A DNA stretch of 64,000 nt from Erythroxylum novogranatense (lineage: Eukaryota > Streptophyta > Magnoliopsida > Malpighiales > Erythroxylaceae), in assembly GCA_029891385.1 (NCBI GenBank), contig CM057228.1, positions 35,963,023 to 36,027,022 of the forward strand, read 5' to 3'. The position numbers and the translations under genes are program-made. The notes beneath the pieces were generated by a model. The model had not been told where the DNA came from. It saw nothing but the letters and a program-made list of their open reading frames with translations, and did no database searches. Below, one piece after another: positions 11,005-23,354 of the stretch (the stretch's first letter is position 1; each line of letters begins with the position of its first letter).

Positions 11005-12200
11005 ATGCCACCGAAAGAGAACTCGAGAGCTCAATCTCGCCCAGCCTCGGCGCGAAGCACGGATGAGTCGTATATTCCGCAGGATGCGGGACCATTCTGC
11101 TTCCGATTCGATGCACCAAGTGTGCAACATGAGCCGCCTCCACCTCCTCCTCCTCAAGTAAACCCTATGGATCCCAGTTCTTCCAGGCATTCGCCTGAGC
11201 TTTCACTTATGCCATGGGCCAAGGAAGACAGACTCAAGTACCAGCCCAGAGAGAAGAGCGGGCGATGATAAGCTCGAAAGTATGGAGCGATTGACTTCAA
11301 TGGGACCACTAATCCCGGAAGGAAGTCAAGATGGTGAAGAGGACCGAGGGTCCTAAATCGATGAAGTGCAATGATGATGAGAAGCTCGATTATGCAATCG
11401 ACCATCTGCGAGGGATGCATTTACCTTGGTGGGAGTCAAGACCCATGATCGGGAAGTACCTCCGATCTTGACATGGAGGGAATTCTAGAGGCCTTCGAGG
11501 AAATACTTCTCGATGGTCTACATGCGGGATAAGGCCGGGAATTTTGAATCTCGCCGAGAGGGAGTTGAGTGTGGCGATACGAATTGAAGTTCACTCGCTT
11601 ATCAAGGTATGCACCAATAACGTGGCAATCAAAGAAGACAAATGCCGAAAATTTGAGGTGGATTACACCTAGGATCCGAGAAAAGTGGTGATCCACAACT
11701 CCGTGATTACCAAAGAATCGGTGGATGCTTTGCTCTTCAGTCGAGAAATTTGAGAACATCCGGCCAAAGTGACTAAGAAGAGGAAGAACAGAGCGCTTCT
11801 CGAGAAAAGGCATGAGTGCTCCAGAACCTGCTAGGAGCATTAGAACTCAGTATACGCAGAGTGGTGTGGGTAGCAGTGGCCCCACTAAGAGTAAGCAGCC
11901 TAGGGCTACTACAAATGTGCAAGCTTCCAGTGCGGCAAGTCCAGGATGGACAGTAGAGGGAATCCCGTGTGATCACTGTGGGAGATTCCTGAGGGGAATG
12001 TCTGCTAAAGATAGGAGCATGTTTTGGCTGTGGTCAAAGGGGGCACCGAATCAAGGATTGTCCCCAGGCAGTCAGGCAGGAAGGGTCTCAGTCTCAGACC
12101 CCAAGAAGAGCAGAAACAGTGGCATCTCGGCCAGTACATGGTGTGGGCAGTTCAGGAACTGCAAGGAAGGCATATCCGGCAGGGAGACCTAGAGGAGAGT
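11005..12200 (+). pseudogene. Element H gag (capsid and zinc knuckle), frameshifted
   Basis: A start at 11005 opens a frame for MPPKENSRAQSRP followed by a proline run. After about 11268 the Gag capsid region continues across frames: AIDFNGTTN-type text near 11290, DYAI near 11390, then a region like 'WREFLEAFE...YFSMVYMRDKA' near 11470-11530 and the LSVA..ELKFTRL region near 11565. From 11812 another frame carries a serine- and glutamine-rich linker and the zinc knuckle (CDHCGRF at about 11970, then CFGCGQRG-H text at about 12020-12060 in a second frame). Gag would package element RNA into particles in the cytoplasm (family knowledge). Many shifts coincide with expected CAG or CTG. Confidence 0.85.
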
Positions 12201-14130
12201 CAGCACCACTCGAGTCTTTGCCATGACCAGGGAAGAAGCTGCGGCCGCTCCGGTAGTGACGGTATGGCTATGCTATTCGACTCTCTGTTTATGTGTTGAT
12301 TGATCTTGGCTCCACCCATTCATTTGTATCTGTAAGTATGAATATGCATGTTGTGTGTCCCGAGGTTATGGACAATTTTCGGTTGTTAGTACTCCTTTAG
12401 GGGTAAGGTGGTGATTAGTATAGTCTATAAAATTGTGAGCTCGAGATCGACGGTTGCTAGGCGGTAGTAGATCTACTACCTCTAGACCTTCAGGGTTGGA
12501 TGTCATTTGGGGATGGATGTCATGGAGAAGTATAAGGCGAAGCTAGATTGTAGTTTGAAAGAAGTAGAGTTTGATATGGGCAATGATCAGAAAGTGATTT
12601 TCAAGGGGGACAGGAAGTTGCCAGTGCCGAGGATCATTTCGGCTATGTTAGCTGACAATATGATGAGCCAAGGGTGTGAGGCCTTTTTGGCGCATGTAGT
12701 GGATTCAGAAGTGAATGTGGGCAGATTAGAAGATTATCAGGTTGTGTGGGAGTTTCCTGATGTATTCCCAGAAGAATTACCAGGGTTACCGCCGGTGAGG
12801 GAAATTGAGTTCGAAATTGACTTGATTCTCGGAACCGCGCCAATCTCCATACCACCTTATAGAATGGCTCCAGTTGAATTGAGAGAACTCAAGGAGCAAT
12901 TGCAGGAATTGTTGGAGAAGCAGTTCATCAGGCCAAGTTCTTCACCTTGGGGAGCTCCGGTCCTGTTTGTTAAGAAGAAGGATGGAACTTGGAGGATGTG
13001 CATAGACTATAGAAGGCTTAACAAGATGACGATTCAGAACAAGTATCCGTTGCCACGGATAGATGATTTATTTGATCATTCTGAGGAGCAAGGGTCTTTT
13101 CAAGATTGACTTAAGATCGTGGATATCATCAACTCCGAATCGTGGAGTCTCGATGTAAGTAAGACGACTTCGGACCTGTTACGGCACTATGAATTTAGGG
13201 TCATGCCCTTCGGATTGACCAATGCCCCACCGCCTTCATGGATCCGATGAATAGGGTGTTTAATGAATTCTTAGATCGGTTTGTCATTGTGTTCATTGAT
13301 GACATTCTCGTCTATTCTAAGGATGAAGGAGAGCATGAACAACATCTCGAGATTGTATTGCAGAGATTGAGAGAGCGGGAGTCGATGCCAAATTTAGTAA
13401 GTGTGAGTTTTGGTGCGTGAAGTAGTTTTCCTTGGACATGTGATTTCGAAAAAGGGATTCATGTTGATCCGAGGAAAGTAGAAGTCGTGGTGAATTTGCA
13501 AGAGCCTAAGACAAAGAAAGAGGTAAGAAGCTTCCTAGGCTTGGCGGTTATTATAGGAGATTTGTAGAAGGATTTTCGATGATAGCGCCCCTATGACTAA
13601 ACTGTTAAGAAAGAATCAGCAGCTCATATGGGTGAGGAATGTCGGAAGAGCTTTGAGGAGCTCAAGAAGATTGACAAGTGCTCCAAATTGGTTTTGCCTA
13701 ATGGAGACCAGGGGTATCTGATTGTCTGATGGCGCTCGAGGAAGGGTTTAGGATGTGTCTTGATGCGAGAATGACAAAGTGATAGCTTATGCTTCACGGC
13801 GATTGAAGCCATATGAGTTGAATTATCCGACTCATGACTTGGAGTTAGCAACGGTAATTTTGCCCTAAAGATTTGGAGACACTACTTGTATGGGGTTCGA
13901 TAAGGGTCTTCACGGACCACAAAAGTCTTAAGTACATTATGAGTCGAAAGAGTTGAACTTAAAGGCGAGAGACGATGGTTGGAGTTGCTCGAGGACTATG
14001 ACCGATGATAGAGTATCATCCGTGCAAAGCGAATATAGTGGCGGATGCTTTGGCGAAGTCATCCATAGCTTATGTGTAATCGGTTTACTTGCCTCTGTTG
14101 GAACAGATGGCCAAGTTGAAGATCGATTTA
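12201..14130 (+). pseudogene. Element H protease, reverse transcriptase and RNase H, frameshifted
   Basis: Protease text includes AMTREEAAAAPVV (about 12225) and LIDLGSTHSF (about 12300). The usual DPG is here DLG, a proline to leucine change. A clean frame from 12507 to 13109 spans [10 protein letters not shown], the spacer [15 protein letters not shown] and the RT start ([29 protein letters not shown]). The RT palm continues with [13 protein letters not shown] (about 13190) and [12 protein letters not shown] (about 13297), which holds the catalytic YxDD-type box as FIDD. The connection region follows (VRSFLGL near 13527). RNase H traces run to about 14050 (FTDHKSLKYI-like and EYHP.KANIVADAL-like). 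The region 13110-13240 has at least four indels, most at CAG/CTG. Confidence 0.87.
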
Positions 14131-14166
14131 AAGCGTAATGAATCGATGGTGTTATTGCTCAATTGA

Positions 14167-15634
14167 GTGAGACCCATCCTTAGGGAGAAGGTCAAGGAGT
14201 TGCAGGAGCAAGATCTGAAATTAAGTAAGTTGAGAGATGAAATTCAACATGGTAAGCAGTCAGAAGTGCAAGTAAGGGATGATGGGCTAATGGTAGTCGG
14301 AAATAGGTTGTGTATTCCGAATGATAAAGCAGTTAAGGATGAAATCATGGATGACGCACACAATGCGCCTTATTCCATGCACCCAGGCAGCACCAGAATG
14401 TACAGAGATTTGAAGGAACATTTCTGGTGGAAATGCATGAAGAGGGACGTAGATGAATATGTGAGCAGATGTCTAGTGTGTCAGCAGGTCAAGGCTGAAC
14501 ACCAGGCACCTTCAGGCATGCTAAGGCCATTGTCCATTCCTGAATGGAAGTGGCAAAGGATCACGATGGATTTTCTGATGGGTTTGCCTAGGACCGTCAG
14601 AAAGCATGATGCCATTTGGGTTATAGTTGATCGGTTAACCAAGTCAGCCCATTTTCTGGCAGTCAAGCAAACAGATTCATTGCAAGTCTTAGCCAGGAAG
14701 TATATTGATGAAGTGGTAAGGTTGCATGGAGTTCCGGATTCTATAATATCCGACAAGGATCCACGATTCACCTCGAGATTTTGGGGAAGTCTGCAGGAAG
14801 CATTAGGAACTAAATTGAATTTCAGCACAGCATTTCATCCTCGAAGGATGGTCATCGAGAGGACAATCCAGGACTCTAGAGGGATGCTTAGAGCATGTGT
14901 CATGGACTTGAGAGGAGCATGGGATGATCATTTGCCGTTGGTCGAATTTGCTTACAACAATTGCACCATTCGAGCATCTGAGATGGCTCCTTATGAAGCC
15001 CTTTATGGCGAAGATGCAGGACTCGATATCTTTGGGATGAGGAAGGTGAGAGGAAGCTAGTGGGACCAGAGTTGGTCCGGATGACGATTGAGAAAGTGGA
15101 GGTAATCAAACAATGACTTAAGGTCGCCCAGATGTAATGAAAAGCTATCTGATGCTAACGAAAAGAAATGGAATATGCACGATGGGTGACAAGGTGTTCC
15201 TCAAGACGTCTCCATGGAAGGAAGTTATGAGATTCGGTAAGAAGGGAAAGTTAAGCCCTCGGTATGTGGGTCCGTATGAAGTATTGGAGAGGATTGGGCC
15301 GTTGGCCTATAGGTTAGCATTGCCGTCAGAATTGTCGCAGATTCATGATGTGTTCCATGTCTCGATGTTGAGGAGGTACAGATCAGATCCTTCTCACATC
15401 ATTCAGACCTCAGAAGTTCAGTTGAGCGATAATTTGAGTTATGAAGAAAGACCTGTGGCAATTCTGGATAGCAAGGATAAGATCCTCAGGAACAAGACAA
15501 TCAAGCTAGTCAAGGTCCTGTGGAGGAATCATGCAGTTGACGAGGCGACGTGGGAACCTTTAGATGCAATGAAGGAGAAGTATCCACACCTCTTCAATGA
15601 CTCAGGTAAGAATTTCGAGGACGAAATTTCTTAA
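14167..15634 (+). pseudogene. Element H integrase with GPY and chromodomain-like tail, lightly broken
   Basis: A 297-codon open stretch (14167-15060) carries the zinc-binding domain (HPGSTRMY, EHFWWK, CLVCQQ) and the core: TMDFLMGLP with the first D, SIISDKDPRF with the second D, and IERT with the likely catalytic E. The usual glutamine-rich text before that E (HPQTDGQ) is garbled at 14838-14858, where three CAGs are expected. After a shift near 15055-15137, the second open stretch (15137-15634) gives GDKVFLKTSPW, KLSPRYVGPYEV, HDVFHVSMLRRY, and the tail LVKVLWRNHAVDEATWEP...KYPHLF. The last codons (KNFEDEIS) run up to the polypurine tract, as in A, B, D and E. Confidence 0.92.
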
Positions 15635-15646
15635 GGGGGGGAGAAA
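15631..15646 (+). other. Polypurine tract of element H
   Basis: TTAAGGGGGGGAGAAA directly precedes the 3' LTR start TGTTAGCCCC. Confidence 0.88.
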
Positions 15647-16003
15647 TGTTAGCCCCAAAATATTTTTTTGGATTAATCATGATTAGATTAAATTGATTAA
15701 GTTAGATTAGCATTAATTAAGGTGTCATAAATTAATATATGATAGCATTAATGAGTTAGGTGAAGAATTTATGAAGTTAAATATGTTAGTTGGACTTAGG
15801 TGAGTTAGGTGTAATTAATGTATTAATTGGGCTTTGGGTCCAAATGAAGTGAGAAAGAAGAGAGGAATTTAATGCAATGGGCTTGAAGGAAAAGAGTTAG
15901 TGGGCTTGAGTAAGTAAGGAGGAGAAATGAAAAAGAAGAAGAAGAAAGAAGAAGGAAGTAAGTTGGGCTTAGGCTTATTGGGCTTAAGTAATTTAGAAAG
16001 GAG

Positions 16004-16011
16004 TATAAAAG
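16004..16011 (+). promoter_or_regulatory. TATA box of H 3' LTR
   Basis: TATAAAAG, in the same context as the 5' LTR copy at 7931. Confidence 0.7.
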
Positions 16012-16244
16012 GAAGGAGATAAGTGATTTTTGTAGGAAAAGAAGATAGAAACGAAATTTGGAGGGAGAGGAAAGAAGAGTGTCGTGAAAGGAGAGAGGAA
16101 AAGGAGAAAGAAGAGGCTTGTTAGGGTTTGGCATTTCCATGAAAGTGAGTGGGTTTTTGAAGAAAGTCCAAGAAGAAAAAGTGTGGAGGAGAGTCTAAGC
16201 TTCACTTTGAACCAAGAAACCACTTGGTTGGTTAAGGATTTAAG

Positions 16245-17149
16245 GTAAGTTCTTGGTTTAAGGTTAAGTTTTTGTTTGGGTTTTTGGTTAGAAAGATGAA
16301 GAATAAGATGGGTCTAGTGATTCTCTTATGAATTTCATGATTTAGATTTTTTGGTATTTCAATTTCTAAACCCTATGTTGATATGGGGTTATTTTCTTGT
16401 TATGCTTGAAGGAGGACAAGAAAGAGGAGAAGAACAAGGAGAGGAACTTCCTTAGGCAAGTTTAAGCAAGGATAAAAGGTGGGTTTCATATTTATCTTTA
16501 TGTATATGAGCTACAAATGTAAATAAATGCATGACATTAATGAGCTTTGATCACTTGGTTGTTGTATTAAATTTGTGTGATGGAATGATGAATGTGAGTG
16601 TATTAAATGCTTGATGATGATTGAAACTGTCATGAAGAAACTTGTTGAATGAATATAATGAAAGGCATGAACGATGTATGAAAAGATGATTTCAAAGAAA
16701 CAATGAATTGGATAAGAACAGTCCAATTTCCTTGTATGATTCATGATTGCTATATTATGTGGGTAAGGTATTGTCCTAAGAACTGTCACGTGCACGTTGA
16801 CCATGAAGCCTTCGCCCGGCTGCCCGATTGTGGCATAGGATGATCCAACATTTTGGACTCCTAAAGATTTGCCCATATAGACTCATGAAATGAGACTATA
16901 TGGTTGCCAAGAATAAGGACTTACCGAGCCATTTGATGTTTTTCATATGAGATTACATGAAAATGCAAGAACGATGAATGTTTGAATTGTGAGAAATTAT
17001 GTTTGAGTATTGATGAACATTGCATGATGCATGTATTATGATTGTATTGAAAGATTGCTAAAAGTATGAATAACTAATAGGACTGCTTGATATATAAATA
17101 TAAATGTGTTACCCACGGAGCGAAAGCTCACTCCCTAAAAATTTTCCAG
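16245..17149 (+). other. Candidate leader intron in H 3' LTR (905 bp)
   Basis: Donor TTTAAG|GTAAGTTC and acceptor ATTTTCCAG|GAAATGAG. The acceptor follows GTTACCCACGGAGCG and AAAGCTCACTCCC, the box shared with LTRs A, C, D, B and F. Confidence 0.42.
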
Positions 17150-17757
17150 GAAATGAGCAGGATCCCGAGGAGCAAGCTTAAAGGCATTTACTCCAAGATT
17201 TTCTTTTGATTTTGTATTTGAAATGATTTTTGTAAAACAATGCTTTAGTTGCATTTTGAGAAGATACTGTATTTTGAAACTTCATTATAATTGGGCTTGA
17301 AATGCCCACTAAAGCATTGTATGAATATGACATGATTTGATGAAGAGGGAATGAATGAATTATGAAAGCAAAAATGTTCAGTTTTAATGTATTTTGAGAA
17401 ATCCATGTATGTTTAAGACAATTGAATCATTGTTATAGTTTGGATATGATAGATGATTAAGAGTGTGGCTGTTGCTTCGAATGGTGTTTGAAGATACCTT
17501 AGGGTTTAATTATGTTATATGAGGTTGTATGATGAGTTTTATGCAGGTGGAAGTCTTAGAATTGAAAATTGGGTAGTTGCATTTTAAGGGGATGTCTGTC
17601 AAATTTTCCTAAAATTTGACAAGACTTTGCATCAATATTAGACCCTTCTGGTATGAATTAGATCAATGAGTCTTCATGAAGATTGTATTAGAGTTTAGAA
17701 CTTTCCAAGGGTATATCGTTTGCTAAATTTGGAGTTCGAGTCAAAAGATATGATCCT

Positions 17758-18396
17758 TACTAGAAATCAAGATAGAAAAGGTAGGAAGGAAGCGGTAAGG
17801 TAGAAATCGGAAGATAGAAAAGGTAGGAAGGAAAGCGAAGATAGAAATCAAGAAGAAAAGGTAGGAAGGAAAGGTAAGGTAGAAATCAAGATAGAAAACC
17901 GTAAGGAAGGAAAGCGTAAGATAGAAAAGGTATGAAGGAAAGCGTAAGATAGAAATCGAAGATAGAAAGCGTAAGGAAGGAAAGGAAAGATAGAAATCAA
18001 GATAGAAAAGCGAGAGGAAGGAAATCAAGATAGAAATCAAGATAGAAAAGCGTAGGAAGGAAATCGGAAGATAGAAATCGAAGGAAGGAAATCGAAGATA
18101 AAAAGCGAAGGAAGGAAATCAAGATAGAAATCAAGGAAGGAAATCAAGATAAAAGCGAAGGAAGGAAATCGGAAGATAGAAATCGAAGGAAGGAAATCAA
18201 GATAGAAAAGCGTAGGAAGAAAAGCGTAAGATAGAAATCGAAGATAGAAAAGCGAGGAAGGAAAGCGGAAGATAGAAATCAAGATAGAAAAGAAAAGGAA
18301 GGAAAGGTAAGATAGAAATCAGAAGATAGAAAAGTAGAAGGAAGGAAAGCAGAAGATAGAAATCAGAAGATAAAAAGCAGAAGGAAGGAAAGCAGA
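17758..18396 (+). repeat. Minisatellite of H 3' LTR
   Basis: Same unit as 9176-10070, about 15 copies. Most units are altered at CAG. Only the last three (18310-18396) are clean, next to unique sequence. Confidence 0.92.
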
Positions 18397-19428
18397 AATA
18401 ATAAATTGAAAGTGCTAATTGTATGTGAATTTGACTAAATATGTGATACTCAACTTAATTTTTGAATGTCAGACCAAGGTTTGCTGGTAAATGTGAATAT
18501 GAGTATGAAAGAAAATTGAGCAAAAGTGAATGATTAAATACAAATGATGCATTTCATTACATGAATGCATGATAACATAAAGGCAGTTGTGACCAGATTC
18601 GCCAGTGAAAAAAGAGCTTAAAGCTCAGAATGTGGTAAGAGCTTATTGCTTACTATATATAATGAGCCATGTATCCCCAGTGGATAAGAGATAGTTATTA
18701 ATGAGCTCGGTATCCACAATAGATACAGGACAGTGAAAAAGGCACTCGGTCACAACAAAGTAATAAATGAAAGTGAGTCTCATAAGCATTACACATACAT
18801 TTTAATACGCATTATATGAATGATTGAATTAAATGGTATGAACCATTATTAATGTAAAAGGTTAATAAGTGAACCAAGTGCTATATGGTGCTTGTTGAAA
18901 ATTGGAGAAAGATGTGCATTATATGATGATATGAAATGTATGTGTTACGTGGTATGAGTGAGTCATTGATGATGTATGGCTCACTAAGTTTGTAAAACTC
19001 ATTAAAATTGCAATGTTGACTTTGCAGGTGCGAAAGAGTGGGCTTAGCTACTAAGACGATTAGAAGAGATCTAGTACTGCTTTTGGATAGAAGAAATGGA
19101 TCAAAGGTTGGTCAACTGAGATTGAAGGATATAGATAGAATTTTGTATAGTTCCTCATTCATGTAGTATGTGACAAATTTTGTAATAGAGTTGTAGACTT
19201 TGATAGTTCTTCAATATTATATATAAGGACAAAGTATGTAAAGCTACAATGTATATTCGATTTCATGAAATGAAAATGAGGAAATGGGTTTTTAAGTATT
19301 TATGTTTTAATGATGATGCCATGATTAAGTAAGTGACGTGACTGCTCTAACATGCCACCCTTGTAGGGTACATACTTGGATATCCTTCAGGATGTCAGGT
19401 ATGTGTCCTCTAAGAGTGGGAGGTTACA
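18397..19428 (+). repeat. LTR fragment M (3' end of a + strand LTR)
   Basis: It is related to J and G: TGCATTTCATTACATGAATG (about 18549), an acceptor-like TTTGCAG|G at 19027 behind AAAACTCATTAAAATTG, and a terminal GTGGGAGGTTACA ending at 19428. No PBS follows, so it is either a 3' LTR or a solo LTR end. Its start is lost at the junction with the minisatellite of H. Confidence 0.6.
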
Positions 19429-20103
19429 AGATGTTTTTTAAGGTTTGGTTAAAAAGGCATGATAGGGTGGCTATGGATATAGGCTTAATTTAATTAAGGC
19501 ATTCATAATCATGCCATATAGTTATAGTAACTATCTGAATATATATGTGAGATATATATAATACCATCCAAGTATTGATGAGCCATCGACCTAAATATTA
19601 GGCTTACACCTCTCATTGATATGGTAAGAACTAGACTTCTTTTAGAGATGGGTTATTGGGCAAACCCAAGCACGCTCTACACAAATATGTTCAAACCATG
19701 GAAATTAGATTTTTGGATTAATGGGCTGGTTCTAACTAGAAGCGTTGATTTGTTAGGTAAACCCAAGGTCAACATGGATAGAAGTGAAGTTGGGTAGTAT
19801 AAATGAGATGTATACACATCAAAAGTTGATAGCCCAATGGGTGCGCTAAATCAACAATTGATGTCACGAGTTGATAGTTACACATTGAATGCAATTAGTA
19901 TGAACGATACCTACCAATTAACCTAAGGTGGCTTGTTGGGCAAACCCAAGGTTATTCTTAATGATATTGGATATCAACCCACTAAGAGAACTATAAGTTT
20001 TTCCGGATTCATAATGAGGACAATGGATTCAGATAAAATTGTGGGACCCATAATACATGTGATTAAAGTCCTTATCGATATGCATTTATATACATTGTAA
20101 TGC
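19429..20103. other. Unassigned repeat-like stretch, left flank of X
   Basis: I see no coding potential or LTR end. The text TTGGGCAAACCCAAG, an inverted repeat with 5-6-bp arms, occurs at about 19656 and 19936, and a variant lies near 19754. The last five bases, AATGC, are the target duplication of X. The sequence should continue at 54965 beyond X. Confidence 0.5.
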
Positions 20104-21426
20104 TGTAACACCCCTCTCCCGCGTGACCCGAACCTGATATCGATGGTGATATTCGAGTCCGTGCCCCGCGAGGGTGGCGTGCTACATCACTCAGACGAAA
20201 ATCAGTATAATTTTTTTTTAAAGACATTCATACGCGCGAAAAACAGTAGACAATTTGAGCCCACGTTAATTTGTAAACATTTTCAATCATTACAAATATT
20301 CAATAATAATTTAATGTAGCCATTTAATGTACACAAATCCACAACCAAATTGGGCCCACTGAAAATACAAAGCATTATTTTACAGAGATTGCGGAATACA
20401 ATTTTATGAGACACTAATGTATACGCGAACTGATCCCGACCCCTATCTTTCCCTTGCATGCAGTAGGCATACTCCCATGTCTAACGGAGTACTCTTCAAG
20501 GCCTAAAAAGTAATTGCAAATTTTGGGTGAGTTTTGCGAACTCAGTGAGGAACCATCATCGATGGTTCGCCCAATTCATGCATCACTCAAGCAAATTACA
20601 GAGTATATCCAATAACATGTTCAGAAGAAGCAAATCACAATTGTATAATACACTCTTTCCTTTTTCCCATTTACTGTATTCAATCACAATGTGTATGCAA
20701 TGCATATGTGACACTTTCCCATTTTATTATAATGTTATAACCGAGCGCTTAAACAAGAAATAGTTAGCGATGAAGAGCGTCAGGGAGTAGGAGAGCCCTT
20801 TGGTACGACTATCTCCCTTCGAGCTCGAGGCTCTTTTTCAGTATCAGTGGCGACTCTAGTCACAACTATTATTATCCGTTCATGTATTTGTGTATGAAAT
20901 GCAATATGCCCAATATATCACAGTCAATATAAAATAGTCTGTCACAGTAGAGGCAACGCAATGAAGCACAGTAATAGCAAGCAATTTGACAATCAGCACA
21001 TAAAGGACACTTCTATGTCAAATCTCCCAATTCATCAGACCATCCGTGTCCTGAACCCACTCATAAACAAACACAATCACTAATCCCACCATTTTCCCCT
21101 ACATTAGACATATAATAATTGAAAGAACCATCTAGGTTACTCACCTGTACTTCCGAGCTAATACCTGGAAGTCTCAGTAACGTCGGTGGATCTACGCTCC
21201 AAATGTGCCTCTATAACAGTTATAGTATATAAACATTACCAATTGTCCAAATTAGAAATATTTACGAATGCACATGTAGCGATTTAAAATGTGTACAATG
21301 CATGTTCATGATATTCCCGGCCTTAATCCAAAATTTTCATCACAAATATTCTATCTAAAAATTAGAAATCTAACGGCACCGAAATTACTTAATTCGGGCC
21401 TCTATAGGTTCAAAAATAAATAAAAC
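20104..21426 (-). repeat. X LTR, left piece
   Basis: The end TGTAACACCCC is followed by GAGGGTGGCGTG (about 20170), the acceptor-like box (minus strand GCAATTACTTTTTAG|G near 20506) with GAGTTCGCAAAACTC and the palindrome CCATCATCGATGG (20551). AGCTCGAGGCTC (about 20821) is also found in G. It ends at AAATAAATAAAAC, where D begins. Confidence 0.8.
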
Positions 21427-22094
21427 TATTGGGACTCGATCCGGAGACCGGACCCCAACTGCTTATAACTTAACACTCTTACTCTTGCTTTAATTCCACA
21501 TCTATTGGACCCATTTCCAGAGCCCAATTTCCGGAGTCCTAAAGCTCAGGCTTATTTCCTTCAGGTCCTTAGCTGTAACTCTACATTCGTGGCGAGCGCA
21601 CGCCATTTAAACACCAAAATCATGAGTTGAATTATTCATATAAGTTTTATATTTATGTCTCAAGTTCATTTTGGAACAAGAATCACCTCAAACGGATTTT
21701 TATAACTCAAGTTATGCTCAAAAATCCTAAAAGAGCTCATACTCCAAAAATGTTCTCCAAACCGACCTCTCACTTATTTTAATGTAAACTTCTTCAATTT
21801 AACTCCAAATGATACAAATTTTTGTATGGATAAAGATATATGTCTTAGAAATCTAATGGTTTAAGTCTCACCTCAATTGGAGGTCGGATGAGGGATTTAT
21901 GCCCAAAAGAATAGACTATGTTCACTTCCAAAATCAAAATGAAACTCTTTTGGCGCGATTATTATAACTTTTAATCTAGATGTCTTATCTTTGACCATTA
22001 GAAAGAAGACATCTATATCTACAGCTTTCATGAAGACCATAAAACGAGATTCGACCCCTAACTTTGCCCAAATTCACAATCTTTCCCGTAGCTG

Positions 22095-22250
22095 TCCGTT
22101 CGGGTGAAAATGGCCCAAATGATTTGAGAATGTCCGTTAAACGGACATGCAAGTCCGTCTAACGGACATGGGCAGGCTAAGGGGTGTTTTGGCACTCGAG
22201 GCTGTCCATTTAACGTACATCCATGTCCGTTTAACGGACATGCCATTTTA
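22095..22250 (-). repeat. Minisatellite of D LTR built on GTCCGTTTAACGGAC
   Basis: Several palindrome-like TGTCCGTTTAACGGACATG units are spaced by short text. The same motif forms the array at 58687-58867 and survives as one unit at the broken end near 51320. Confidence 0.88.
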
Positions 22251-22845
22251 CAAAACTCCAATTCCTCTTCTAATGCATCTCACCTTAAACCTAACTTCAT
22301 AACCACTTGTACACTTCACAATTTTATTCATTCCCAAGCCTAAACACTTCACAACCCTTCAAACTCCAAGTTCAACTCACCAACTTCACAATTTCTAGCT
22401 TAATTGGTTCATCAAACCATGAATTGAATCCTTAATCATCAAGGCTATCATAAACTCACAAGCAATACGAACATCCAAAATGACTTAAACAGATATCTTC
22501 CAATTGTCATAACTTCTTACTCCAAATCCTAAAAAGTACATATGATACCTCAATGGAAAGATAACAAGATGCTCTACAACTTTCATGAAGGATGATAAAA
22601 TCAATTCCATCATTAAAGGAGGTAAAAACTCACTCAAATGCATTGCTCTTACATTGACCAATGAAACAGTGAAATAACCACATGAACAGTAACTGGTATA
22701 GGTTTAACCCCCATAAGTTTTTACTTCTAACTCCAAATAAGGCACATCATATACCATTAGAAAGCTCTAAACGTATGCTACCTTCTTCAAGAAGACACCT
22801 CAATTCAATTCCGACACTAAAATGGTCTAAAACCTAAGTAAAGTT

Positions 22846-22872
22846 CTGTCAAATTTTGTAAAAATTTGACAG
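22846..22872 (-). other. Conserved hairpin in D LTR
   Basis: The arms CTGTCAAATTTT and AAAATTTGACAG are separated by GTA. This is the same stem as in LTR H at 9006, in an element of the opposite orientation. Confidence 0.85.
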
Positions 22873-23354
22873 CACTTACTCTGTATATTTAACTAGCCAA
22901 ACTTCAATTCAATTACCCTCATCTGCATAAAACTCAAAATCCAACCTCATACAACATAATTCAATTCCAAAGTGTCTCCAGATACAAATTTAAGGGCAAC
23001 AACCACACTCCTAGATATCTATACCATTCCACATTATAAAACAATACAATCTCAATCCTTCTTCTTTTGCTAATTCAAACCATACAATGGTGCATTTGAA
23101 TAAGACATATGCAAATTTCATAGATTACAATCAAACCCAACATTCTTGCATTTACATGAACAATCTGAGTTATTACAACACTTTAGAGGGCATTTAGCCC
23201 GATTACAATCCAAAAGATCAAAATCAAAGTACAAAGTGAAGCAAATCTCCAAATGCAACCTAATGCTTCATTTCTAAAAAAAAAGACTTCTAAATTTAGA
23301 ACATTGAAGTGGTGTCTCACTCCCAATACTGTAACTCATGTTCCCGCTCGTTAC

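Larger units (their letters stand above)
15647..18396 (+). mobile_element. 3' LTR of element H, truncated in its minisatellite
   Basis: It is nearly identical to the 5' LTR from TGTTAGCCCC through the TATA box, donor, acceptor, hairpin and minisatellite. It keeps the 517-bp segment missing from the 5' copy (about 16490-17010), with CACGTGCACGTTGAC at 16787. It breaks off inside the minisatellite near 18396, so about 720 bp of LTR end and the target duplication are missing. The next bases belong to fragment M. Confidence 0.9.

Noticed and set aside
11005..15634. Calling H gag-pol a confirmed dead pseudogene
   Set aside because: Many of the breaks coincide with CAG/CTG and may be sequencing error; I keep the pseudogene label only for the sequence as given.
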